A stretch of 64,000 nt of DNA from NCBI RefSeq assembly GCF_029392815.1, contig NZ_CP113942.1, positions 1,116,001 to 1,180,000 on the forward strand, given 5' to 3'. The notes below the pieces were generated by a model that was not told the DNA's origin, made no database searches, and saw only the letters and a list, made by a program, of their open reading frames with translations. The stretch is from Bifidobacterium sp. ESL0682. Lineage in GTDB: Bacteria; Actinomycetota; Actinomycetes; Actinomycetales; Bifidobacteriaceae. The position numbers and the translations under genes are program-made. Of the stretch, positions 51,617 to 60,156 are shown in pieces (the first letter of the stretch is position 1; every line of letters starts with the position of its first letter).

Positions 51617-53058
51617 CCATTCGCCGCGACTGTCCGCCTGCGTTTGAGAATGATGCGCGGCAACAGAGGCATCACCAGAAGCGCCGCCAGTGGTGGTGCC
51701 TTGGCCGCGATCTCATCCGCGGTCTGCGCGGCTGTAGTCACCATGCGCTCCAATGACACGGAACTCGGCTCATCAAGATTCAAAGCCCGGCTTGACTGTG
51801 GCTTCAAAGCCAACAATGCAGGATTTTCAAGCAAGGCGTGGTCGATCTGCGCAGCCTGCGCACGAGTGACGGTGTCCTCAATCGGCAACGCTCCCGTGTG
51901 AGCATTGTGCTCGAGCCAGGCGCTGACAGACGCGAACCGATTAAGGTTCCCCTCGATGTTCAGCGCTTCAAGGGCCGGTGCCAGATTCAGGGAATCATCC
52001 CAAGTAAAGAAATAGGCGCCAGAATAACTGGAAGTGTAAAGGTGCAACGGTTCTGCGCCATGCACCGCCTCAAGGCCGGCCGAAGGTTTCAGCGCCCCGG
52101 ATTCGCGCATAAGGTCGGCGAAATAATCCTCAAGACCGGAGACGCGCAGACCACGGCCGCGCGCATCGAGGCTGTCGCGCACGCTGCGGCGAATCGCTCC
52201 CAGCGGTGCCTCACGATTGAGCCTGCGGAAGATGTTGCCTGCACCGAAGCCAATCAGCTGACCGCTGATCTGCGGAAGCATATAGGCGGCGAAGAAGGCG
52301 ATGGCCATCGCATCGCGGTATTCCAAATCGAGGCGCAACGATTCGGGCAGACGATAGCGCATCTGCTCCAGCGTATATCGGTTACCGCTCTTGAGCCATG
52401 ACGCCAGCCAAGCCATTCTGCCGAACATGTCCCGTCCGATGATGCCGCCTTGCACCACATCGATACTGCGGTTTTCAGACGCCGGCCTGTGGGGATTGGA
52501 CGACAATCTCTCGGTCACCTTGCCGATAGTCGAAGCAGAGCCAGACACACCCGCGCGGATTCTGGTGTCATCCTGCAAGGAAAAATCGCCTTCCTTGCCG
52601 AACATCAGCGCCGGTTCGAGCTCATGGGTATCCATCTGCGGGTCGGCACCAAGGAACACGCGGCCTTTGCCGTCAACCAAAGCGACCTGGCAGAAATCCT
52701 TATGGTTCAAGAACACGCCGAGCGAGAAGAAACGCCCGTCAAGTTGCGGCAACTGCGCCCAGCCGAGCTCCAGTCCCTGAGGAACATCAGGGAAATCTTC
52801 GAAGATGCGGCGCTTGACCATCGGCCCCAATTGCATGGACCGGCCAGCCAGTTCCTTCATCATGGCATCGATGCCACCACTGGTGGCGCCTGAAGCAGAA
52901 GAGGCCGAAGACGAAGAATTCGCACTGCTAGTATGCCGCGAAACGCCAGTACCCACCAGGGTATTCACACGGTGCGCCATGCGACGAACCTGCGGCATGA
53001 ACCCACCTTGAGATGAAGAATCGGCGAAATCATGCAAATGCTGTGTGAAATTGGACAT
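51577..53058 (-). CDS. N-terminal part of the same large protein (probable frameshift)
   Basis: 493 residues as read. A Ser-rich segment near residues 43-62 is followed by a mixed alpha/beta region (MVKRRIFEDFPDVPQGLELGW, FFSLGVFLNHKDFCQVALVDG, NRYTLEQMRYRLPESLRLD). The last ~35 residues look like frame-shifted sequence. At 51699-51700 the coding strand has AAGGCACC. Adding one G lets the frame run into GTTTGGASGDASVAAHHSQ and the downstream gene, giving 1197 residues in total. No membrane segments. I do not recognise the family. The ATG lacks a clear RBS, and the 50-base gap upstream holds a divergent start. Confidence 0.65.
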   Translation of the reverse strand: MSNFTQHLHDFADSSSQGGFMPQVRRMAHRVNTLVGTGVSRHTSSANSSSSASSASGATSGGIDAMMKELAGRSMQLGPMVKRRIFEDFPDVPQGLELGWAQLPQLDGRFFSLGVFLNHKDFCQVALVDGKGRVFLGADPQMDTHELEPALMFGKEGDFSLQDDTRIRAGVSGSASTIGKVTERLSSNPHRPASENRSIDVVQGGIIGRDMFGRMAWLASWLKSGNRYTLEQMRYRLPESLRLDLEYRDAMAIAFFAAYMLPQISGQLIGFGAGNIFRRLNREAPLGAIRRSVRDSLDARGRGLRVSGLEDYFADLMRESGALKPSAGLEAVHGAEPLHLYTSSYSGAYFFTWDDSLNLAPALEALNIEGNLNRFASVSAWLEHNAHTGALPIEDTVTRAQAAQIDHALLENPALLALKPQSSRALNLDEPSSVSLERMVTTAAQTADEIAAKAPPLAALLVMPLLPRIILKRRRTVAANGCIVRPSPLCCGA

Positions 53059-53108
53059 ATAGTTAATTGTTTCAATTCAGCCAGACATAAAGCTTATAGA
53101 ATAAACAT

Positions 53109-55586
53109 GTGAACACTGCCGAGCATCGCTTCCTCTCCCGCCACAAAACCGCCGTATTCGCGGTGATGGCCGGGGTCGTCATCATCCTTCTCGAGTGCGT
53201 CGCGTTCAATCTTCCCTTCTGGACCACCTTGAGCGCGAGTCGTGATTCGCAGTCGGCGCTGAACACCCTCGGCTCCGGCCTCGTCCGTCAGTCCGACGGC
53301 ACGATACGCGTGACTGACCCCACTTCGGCGTTTCTTACGGTGGAGGCAGACGGTAGTTCGCGTTTCGTGCGCATCGACCCGGCCGAATCGACGTTCCGTT
53401 TCACGTCGCCGGCTAACGTACTCGGCGTCAACGCCAACAACACTGAACACCCACCACAACGGGGACATGCCAGCCAGACGCCCCTCACGGCGTTTCATAT
53501 CCGCATCGATGCCAATGGCCAGACTTCGCAGACCCGCTCCGTTTCCACACATGTGCCGAATTCGTTGTATCTGACGACCCCTTCGCTCAACTCTGCTCCG
53601 CAGACGACCCATCTGAAAATATGGATCGAGGAACCAGCGGGCACGCAAGTGGACATCGCCGCCGTGCGCACCAACGTTCGGGTGCCTTTCCACGCCGACT
53701 GGGGGCGGATCGCGGCACTGGCAATCCTTGTGGCACTGATCGTTCTATGGATGCCCGGTTCAAGGCTATGGCGTACACGTCTTGACACCGCAAACGTCCG
53801 GCAACGTCTCGCTTTCGCGGGGTTCATGGTCGTTGTCGGCCTTTTGGCGGTATTGGCCATCGTGCGCGAACTGTGGTCGGCCAATTCATCCACCTTCCAT
53901 GAGCCCGGCGAATACACTTACGATTTCAACCAATACGGCCATATGGCCGACGCTCTGTTGCACGGCCGCACGTCAATCGACTTGCCTGTTCCGGACGCGC
54001 TCAAGCAGGCAGCCAATCCCTACGACCCGCAAACTCGTGACACATTGCTGTCCCGCGGCGTTTCGCCGATTTACTGGGACTATGCCTACCACAACGGCCA
54101 CTGGTATTCGTATTTCGGGGTGCTGCCGGCACTGCTGCTGTTCGCGCCGTACCGACTGGTGACTTCGCTTTTCATCAACGGAGGCCTGATGCTTCCCTCC
54201 GGCGCGGCGGTCGCATTCCTGGTGTTCATCTTTGTGCTGTTCGGCTCACTGCTGGTCATTCGTCTACTCAAAAAGCTCAATCCGAACACTTCTCTGGCCA
54301 CGGTGTCGATGGCCATCACGCTTTTCATCTTGGGCTCGCAGGTCGGTTATCTGATGTTCCGCATGAATTTCTATTCCGTGCCGTTCGCGGCTTCGCTCGC
54401 CTTGAGCGTCATGGGATTATGGTTCTGGATCGGAGCGGCGAAAGATTCTGCCGACATTGGCGACGCTACGCAGGCCAAGAAACATAGTGATTCAGGTTCG
54501 CAGGCCGGCTCGGCGCAATCCTCGCAATCTCGGAGACACGCCAGCCACCATCTTATCTCGATTGGTACGGCCCAGCCGCTCTCCTGGCCTCATCTCGTGG
54601 CTGGTTCGCTTTGTCTGGCAGCGAATTTCGGATGCAGGCCGACGTTCACATTGGTCGCACTATTGGCCTTCCCCATCTTCTGGCAGCAAATACGCGAGAT
54701 ACTACGAAAACCGTCGAAAAACGCGGGGCGGTCAGTACCTCGCAAATCCGTGGTTACCGTGTTGTGCGCGGTATTGTTGCCGGCATTAGTCATCGTGATT
54801 CCGCTGTGCATCTATAACGCCGTCCGTTTCGGTTCGCCGATCGATTTCGGCGAGCGTTATCAGATCACCGTCGCCGACATGACCCATTACCGCAACTCTC
54901 TCGCGAATCTGCTGCCGACACTCGGCTACTACCTGTTCCTGCCGCTACATTTTTCGAAAGATTTCCCGTTCCTCACCATCAATCCCACACCGTTGACGTC
55001 GTGGAGCTACGCGGAACCACTGGCTGGAGGACTGTTTGCGCTGTGCCCCATGTTGCTGCTGGTCGTGTTGCTCTTGGTGCCCGGCATCAGACGTCGGTGC
55101 CGCCATTCGGGGTTGCTGCGAATCGTGTTGTCCACTCTGCCACTGGCGTTGCTGCTGCTACTGGTCGATAGTGTCAAGGGTGGCATCGGGTGGAGGTACA
55201 TGCTCGATTTCGGCTGGCTGATCGCTTTGGCCGGTATCGTGGTGTTGGGTGCCATTTCAGGCGACGCACAACCATGTAGTCGTACGAAAACCTTGCATGC
55301 CGACCAGAATGATGCAATAGCCTCGGAGAAAGCATCATCGCCATCTTCGTCTTCAAGTCTGCATCATTGGGTTTCGGTACCGCGGCTTGGTCATCGAATG
55401 GTATCCAAGGCCTCACCCACACGCATCGCTTGGGGTCGCGTCATCATCCGACTGATGATGCTTCTGCTCGTACTGGCCAGCATCGTCGTGGCATTCCTGG
55501 TCATCTTCGTCCCGGGACGCGAAGATGCCTTGACCCGCGCAAACCCTGCACTGTTCCAGGCGGTCGCCTCCTGGTTTACGCTCTGA
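53109..55586 (+). CDS. Large polytopic membrane protein, possible GT-C-like glycosyltransferase
   Basis: An 825-residue integral membrane protein with a first membrane anchor (AVFAVMAGVVIILLECVAF). A ~150-residue beta-rich segment, probably outside, follows, then about ten membrane segments. A conserved-looking extracytoplasmic block after the second segment, YTYDFNQYGHMADALLHG and YWDYAYHNGHWYSYFGVLP, resembles the acidic and aromatic loop of polyprenyl-phosphate sugar transferases (GT-C fold), but no clear catalytic signature can be named. A GT2 glycosyltransferase lies 3 kb away on the opposite strand. The GTG start lacks a good RBS. Cell-envelope glycosylation is only an inference. Confidence 0.7.
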   Translation: MNTAEHRFLSRHKTAVFAVMAGVVIILLECVAFNLPFWTTLSASRDSQSALNTLGSGLVRQSDGTIRVTDPTSAFLTVEADGSSRFVRIDPAESTFRFTSPANVLGVNANNTEHPPQRGHASQTPLTAFHIRIDANGQTSQTRSVSTHVPNSLYLTTPSLNSAPQTTHLKIWIEEPAGTQVDIAAVRTNVRVPFHADWGRIAALAILVALIVLWMPGSRLWRTRLDTANVRQRLAFAGFMVVVGLLAVLAIVRELWSANSSTFHEPGEYTYDFNQYGHMADALLHGRTSIDLPVPDALKQAANPYDPQTRDTLLSRGVSPIYWDYAYHNGHWYSYFGVLPALLLFAPYRLVTSLFINGGLMLPSGAAVAFLVFIFVLFGSLLVIRLLKKLNPNTSLATVSMAITLFILGSQVGYLMFRMNFYSVPFAASLALSVMGLWFWIGAAKDSADIGDATQAKKHSDSGSQAGSAQSSQSRRHASHHLISIGTAQPLSWPHLVAGSLCLAANFGCRPTFTLVALLAFPIFWQQIREILRKPSKNAGRSVPRKSVVTVLCAVLLPALVIVIPLCIYNAVRFGSPIDFGERYQITVADMTHYRNSLANLLPTLGYYLFLPLHFSKDFPFLTINPTPLTSWSYAEPLAGGLFALCPMLLLVVLLLVPGIRRRCRHSGLLRIVLSTLPLALLLLLVDSVKGGIGWRYMLDFGWLIALAGIVVLGAISGDAQPCSRTKTLHADQNDAIASEKASSPSSSSSLHHWVSVPRLGHRMVSKASPTRIAWGRVIIRLMMLLLVLASIVVAFLVIFVPGREDALTRANPALFQAVASWFTL

Positions 55587-55730
55587 CGATAATGTTCGTC
55601 AAACCGCGCGGACCTGCCGGCACACTCAGCTTCGAGAATGCTCTTCTCAATGGAAGCAAGGCATTATCGCAGTCATAACAAGACATCTAATCCAGAATTG
55701 ATCTATTGACGGTATGTCCGCCGTCCATTA

Positions 55731-56983
55731 TCAGGCTCCCACCGCATTGAGTTCATCGGATACCGCAGTCAGTATGGCGCCGATGTTGCGTTCGAAGACT
55801 TCCGGCTCAGGCAGCAGTGAGACGGCGAGATAGCCGTTTTCGGTCATGTCGAAATAGTAGCCGGGCTGGCCGGTCAGGTTAAAATCACGAATCAGACGAA
55901 GTACCAAAGCGTTCTCATCGATGACCGATGGGAACCGCAGCAGCACGTTCCAGCCGCCTTCGGCTCGCAGCACGGAGACCAAACCTGCTTCATCCTCACG
56001 CAATAGGGTATGCAGTCGATCGAGATTGGCCCGTGTACGTTGCTGCAGGCGTTCTAGTTGCCCCGGAACAGCGGAAAGAAGTTCTGGCATTCGCTCGGCA
56101 ATGATGTCGCTGAACGGCAAGTAGTCATCGGCGATGATATCGAGCCGACGTTGTGCCTCGGCCACCAAATCCTCCGGTCCACTGACCTGTATCCAGCCGA
56201 CCTTGGCATGCGGGGCAGCCAGCAGCTTGGAGAAGCCATCGAGCGCAAAGGTCAGAGCACCCTGCTCCCCGCCAACCGCCGATTGCCGGCGAAAGGCTCC
56301 AATGAATAGTCAAAGAACACCTCATCGGCGATGATGGCGACCTCGTGCTCACGGCACAACGCCACCAACGATTCGTGTTCGTCAGGCTTGATGTAGGAAC
56401 CTGTCGGATTGTTCGGGTTAATCAGCACAATGGCCCGCACCTTTTCGCCCTTTGGGCCTTCCAGAAGCTCACGCAGCCAGGCGATGTCGATGAACCAAGA
56501 GCCATCAAACTGCAACTGGTATTCAATCGTGTCCACGTTCTCAAGCCCGCCAATGGATTCGATGAGCGGATAACCGGGTTTGGGACCGAGCACGATGTCA
56601 CCCGGATCGCACATCAGCTTGAATAGCCACGTATAAGCTTCCGAAGTGGAACTCAGCAAGTAAAGTCGGTCCGGATCCACCGATGCGGAAGAAGTTGGTT
56701 CCGTCTCCGTCGACTCGTACACAACCTCGCCGTCTCCGGCAAGATTCGACATCGTTTCCTTGACGTTTCGTTGCGTCAGAAATCGAGCCAGTTCCTTACG
56801 CACCGCCAACGGGCCACGCGGTTCTGCGGTATAGACGCCGGGCACCTGCACTGGTGCAAGACCATGTTTCGTCGGATTGGAATCATTGACGGTATTGAGC
56901 GTAATCCCCCGGCTTCTGGCCTCCGCCTCGGCCTTGGCGATAGGATTGAGCTTGGTTGAACCGACTCGTGACGAAAAGCGCAT
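55731..56983 (-). pseudogene. Class I/II PLP aminotransferase, one frameshift
   Basis: PLP-dependent aminotransferase of the AspC/alanine family. The first frame has PKPGYPLIESI, VLINPNNPTGSYIKPDEHE and IADEVFFDYSLEPFAGN. After the break the sequence continues LTFALDGFSKLLAAPHAKVG, which supplies the PLP lysine. The break is at 56267-56270: the coding strand GGGG should be GGGGG to read LAGEQGALTFALDG. The repaired protein has 417 residues. The amino-acid substrate cannot be told from motifs alone. A single lost G in a run again suggests a sequencing error. GGAACAG precedes the ATG. Confidence 0.87.
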
Positions 56984-57123
56984 ACTGTTCCTGTTCCGGA
57001 TAGTGATTCAAACACCGCAATCCATCAATCATGGCACATCGTGATTAATAATCAATGATTGCTGGCGTTCACCGATTCGATTCCTCGAATGAATCTCGTT
57101 AAAAACACCCATGACATACAAAA

Positions 57124-57151
57124 TTCCGCCCGACCTTGTGGCCGGACGGAA
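57124..57151 (-). terminator. Terminator after ppgK
   Basis: On the minus strand TTCCGTCCGGCC / GGTCGGGCGGAA (two G-U pairs) with a 4-base loop is followed by TTTTG, 17 bases after the stop. Confidence 0.7.
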
Positions 57152-57167
57152 CCGAAAACATCAAATC

Positions 57168-57935
57168 TCAGACAAGCTTGGTGGTCGCATAGTATGCGGC
57201 ACCCACAATGCCCGCCTCATTGCGCAGCTTGGCCTGCACGATCGGGGTCTTGATGTCGATATACGGCAGGAACTTGTCGGCCATACGGCTCACGCCACCG
57301 CCTACCACGAAAAGATCGGGGTTGAAGTACTTCTCCATCAAGCCATAATACTTGGTCAGGCGCTTGGCCCACTTCTTGTAGCCGAGGCTCTTCTTGTCGC
57401 GCACCGAAGAAGCAGCATACTTCTCAGCATCGCCCTTACCCTTTTCCAACTGGATATGACCGAGCTCGGTGTTCGGAATCAACACGCCGTCGTAAATCAC
57501 GGCGGTGCCGATGCCGGTGCCCAACGTGGTCGCGATGACCAGGCCGTCCTGACCCTTCGCCGCACCGTACTGCTGCTCGGCGAGTCCTGCCGCATCCGCG
57601 TCGTTGACCACGGTGACCGGACGCCCGCAGGCCTTGGAGAAGACCTCGGTGACGTCGACGCCAATCCACGACTTGTCAAGGTTGGCGATGAAATCAATCG
57701 GCTTGCCGGGCTTGACCGGAGCCGGGAATGCAATGCCCACCGGAGCTCCTGCAGGCACCTCGAAATGCTCGAGTTCCTGACGAACAATGGCTGCCACGGC
57801 ATCCGGAGTGGAAACCTCAGGGGTGAGGATCTTCAGACGAGGAAGCGCGAATTCGCCCTTTTCCAAGTCCACGGGCGCAGCTTTAATACCCGAGCCTCCA
57901 ATATCCACGCCAAAGGCCTGTGCTGTTTCAATCAT
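57168..57935 (-). CDS. ppgK: Polyphosphate glucokinase
   Basis: ROK-family kinase phosphorylating glucose with polyphosphate and/or ATP. The 255-residue protein has the phosphate motif FGVDIGGSGIKAAPVDLEKG, NDADAAGLAEQQYG with the catalytic Asp, and IATTLGTGIGTAVIYDG. It also has the PpgK-typical insertion EKYAASSVRDKKSLGYKKWA and the closing DLFVVGGGVSRMADKF. The start at MIETAQAF follows GAGGGG by seven bases; an open frame further upstream has no RBS. A terminator follows 17 bases after the stop. Confidence 0.93.
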   Translation of the reverse strand: MIETAQAFGVDIGGSGIKAAPVDLEKGEFALPRLKILTPEVSTPDAVAAIVRQELEHFEVPAGAPVGIAFPAPVKPGKPIDFIANLDKSWIGVDVTEVFSKACGRPVTVVNDADAAGLAEQQYGAAKGQDGLVIATTLGTGIGTAVIYDGVLIPNTELGHIQLEKGKGDAEKYAASSVRDKKSLGYKKWAKRLTKYYGLMEKYFNPDLFVVGGGVSRMADKFLPYIDIKTPIVQAKLRNEAGIVGAAYYATTKLV

Positions 57936-58163
57936 CGCTAACCCCTCTTGGTACATGCGGAATAAAAGAATCGTTGACATTCTAGCGCATCCGATAGCCA
58001 ATACAAGCCGATTCAGGCCCAAATTGACTTCAACGACGCACAGTCTTCAAGGGTCGTTTCAGACACCTAGAGCTTTCAACGAATCATGTTGCGTTTTATA
58101 TTGATAATTAATACTACACTTCGATTAACTAGGCCTTTAAACCCGGCCCCGGTCAATCTCCGA

Positions 58164-59222
58164 CTACTTCAACGGAGGCATTGGCTGCCAGTTCGGGTCG
58201 TGCAGCAATTTGCGCGAATCGACCCACCCCTTGGCAATGGCCTTGAGCCCTGTTTTGATGTGCTCGTGGTCGACGGCAACGAGGCGAATGACCTCTTTGA
58301 TGGCGGTAAGCAAGGTTCCCAGACCGAACATGACCGGACGGTAATCACCATGCGCCATGAAGTAGCGGGCCATGTAGCCACGGTTGCGCATGATGTGGTA
58401 ACGGTTCATGTCGGAGGTCGAATTGAGCTGGCGGACGCCGGCGATGTCCCAGTTACCGATATCACGGGTACGCTGGATGATCTTGTCATTGACCACGATC
58501 GGATCGGTCACCTTGCTGGCGAGATACCCGTACATGGTGTCGTCCCAATAGATGAAGAAGCGCGGATCCGGCAGGCCGATCTGTTCGACAATGTTGCGAC
58601 GGAACAGGCCGCCCTCGAAGCACATCGTATCCATGGTGCGATAGCCGGAAGGTCCGAACGCCGCCGGGGCGATGGGATTCGGAATGCCGAGCGACACAAT
58701 GAAATCGTACTGCCAATAGAAGTCGCCGCCGTCGTAATCGAGGCGCGAACCTTGAATCACGTCATGGCGCGGCGTCCACTTGGCGAGCTGTTGGATGGCG
58801 TTCGGCAGCACGGCCACGTCGTCATCCATCACCCAGAACCATTCGGCGCCGAGTTCGTAAGCCTTCTTGACACCGTTGGAGAAGCCGCCGGAACCGCCGA
58901 TGTTGCCGGCTTGGGGCGCGTAGACCACACGATTGTCATTGCCGCTTTCGTCCGGTTCGGTCTTGCCCCATTGAACGTCGAGTGTGTCAGAGAATTGCCG
59001 TACCATCGCTGCGGTTTCATCGCTGTGCTCGTTGTCGACCACGACCACACGCCAAGGTGCCACGTTCAACGCCTTGATGGAATCGAACAGGTTCGCCAGA
59101 AGCTTCTGGCGCTTGTAGGTGACCACAACTATGGCCAGTTTCTCGATCGGCGAGGCATCAGAACCCGCGACATCCCTATCTGCAGTTTCCGCAACTTCCA
59201 TGGGTTTCTCGTTTTCATTCAT
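58164..59222 (-). CDS. GT2-family glycosyltransferase (galactofuranosyl/rhamnosyl-type)
   Basis: A 352-residue soluble inverting glycosyltransferase of the GT-A fold. Motifs are LAIVVVTYKRQKLLANLFDS, VVVVDNEHSDETAAMV, the metal-binding DDD in FWVMDDDVAVLPN, GGLFRRNIVEQIGLPD, and FFIYWDDTMYGYLAS (catalytic Asp). The WDD arrangement is like GlfT1/GlfT2-type galactofuranosyltransferases and rhamnosyltransferases. The C-terminal third is helical, perhaps for membrane association. The start at 59222 has a TAGGAAC just before it. The acceptor is unknown; a cell-wall or exopolysaccharide role is likely. It is divergent from the riboflavin operon. Confidence 0.85.
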   Translation of the reverse strand: MNENEKPMEVAETADRDVAGSDASPIEKLAIVVVTYKRQKLLANLFDSIKALNVAPWRVVVVDNEHSDETAAMVRQFSDTLDVQWGKTEPDESGNDNRVVYAPQAGNIGGSGGFSNGVKKAYELGAEWFWVMDDDVAVLPNAIQQLAKWTPRHDVIQGSRLDYDGGDFYWQYDFIVSLGIPNPIAPAAFGPSGYRTMDTMCFEGGLFRRNIVEQIGLPDPRFFIYWDDTMYGYLASKVTDPIVVNDKIIQRTRDIGNWDIAGVRQLNSTSDMNRYHIMRNRGYMARYFMAHGDYRPVMFGLGTLLTAIKEVIRLVAVDHEHIKTGLKAIAKGWVDSRKLLHDPNWQPMPPLK

Positions 59223-59388
59223 GTTCCTATTCTTGCACTCCCACACGATGGAGCGACGAACAATCCGCCAATACCAGCTCAGAAATGGCACATTGCTGCC
59301 TGTTTTGTGTACCCAGCAACGGTTTTTCGGCTCTGCACGGACAAAGGTTGCGCCATGACCACACATAAGGGTATAGATGGAAATGCAA

Positions 59389-59531
59389 GTTTCAGGGAAG
59401 GTGAAATTCCTTATTGGCGGTAACGGCACTGTCGGTTTCATAACGACAGCATTGCCGAAGCCCGCGAGCCGCGAAAGCGGTCGATCCGGTGAGAATCCGC
59501 GGCCAACGGTTACAGTCCGGATGAAAGAAAC
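59389..59531 (+). ncRNA. FMN riboswitch (RFN element)
   Basis: All conserved RFN blocks are present in order: P1 GTTTC paired with GAAAC, then AGGGAAGGTGAAATTCC, GGCGGTAA, AAGCCCGCGAGCCG, GGTCGATCCGGTGAGAATCC and GGCCAACGGTTACAGTCCGG. It lies directly upstream of the RibU-like S component. The P1 helix ends one base before GGGG and 10 bases before the GTG start, so control is probably translational. High FMN should reduce riboflavin uptake. Confidence 0.9.
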
Positions 59532-59541
59532 GGGGCTCATC

Positions 59542-60150
59542 GTGAGCGATATTTCTGATACCCAAAATCCGTCTGGTTCCCACAATCGGGACAAGACACA
59601 ATCCACTCATTCCACCGGCGTGGCCGATAACGGCCGTTGGTCGACGCAACGCATCGCCATCTACGCGCTGTTCGTGGCGCTGGCAATGGCTGCTTCGTTC
59701 ATCGAGTTCCCCATCATGCCGGGCGTGCCATGGCTCAAATACGACCTTTCCGGCATCATCTGCCTAGTCGCCGGCTTTGCGTTCGGCCCCATGGCGGCGT
59801 TCATCGTCAGCGTGCTGAGCTGGATTCCGCATCTGTTCATGAACCCGTGGGGCGCTGTGATGTCCATCGCGGTTGCCGTGTTCCTGAGCGTTCCGGCAGC
59901 CATGGTCTACAAGCGCATCCGCACCCGTATGGGCGCCTTGGCCGGCATCCTGGTCGGCGTAGTCTTCGGCCTCATTGCAGCCATCGGCGGCAACCTGCTG
60001 ATTACCCCAATCTATGCGCACATGACCACCGCCCAGGTCCTGAAGATGGTGGTGCCGATTCTTTTGCCGTTCAATCTCATCAAGTTCGCGATTCACGGCG
60101 TGGTCACCTTCATCATCTACAAGCCAATTTCGAACCTGCTCAACCGCTGA
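59542..60150 (+). CDS. ribU: RibU-like ECF S component (riboflavin)
   Basis: Riboflavin-binding S component of the ECF transporter downstream. It is 202 residues from the GTG at 59542, six bases after GGGG. The frame is open through the riboswitch, but those codons are untranslated. Six membrane segments are visible; the first pair encloses FIEFPIMPGVPWLKYDLSGI. FGPMAAFIVSVLSWIPHLFM lies in the middle, resembling the L1/L4 loops of RibU. An N-terminal polar part of ~30 residues precedes them. An FMN riboswitch upstream supports the assignment. Confidence 0.85.
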   Translation: MSDISDTQNPSGSHNRDKTQSTHSTGVADNGRWSTQRIAIYALFVALAMAASFIEFPIMPGVPWLKYDLSGIICLVAGFAFGPMAAFIVSVLSWIPHLFMNPWGAVMSIAVAVFLSVPAAMVYKRIRTRMGALAGILVGVVFGLIAAIGGNLLITPIYAHMTTAQVLKMVVPILLPFNLIKFAIHGVVTFIIYKPISNLLNR

Positions 60151-60156
60151 ATCACC

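Noticed and set aside
59377..59541. An earlier start for the RibU-like protein at 59377
   Set aside because: Those codons are the FMN riboswitch. The GTG at 59542 lies just after the aptamer with a GGGG RBS.
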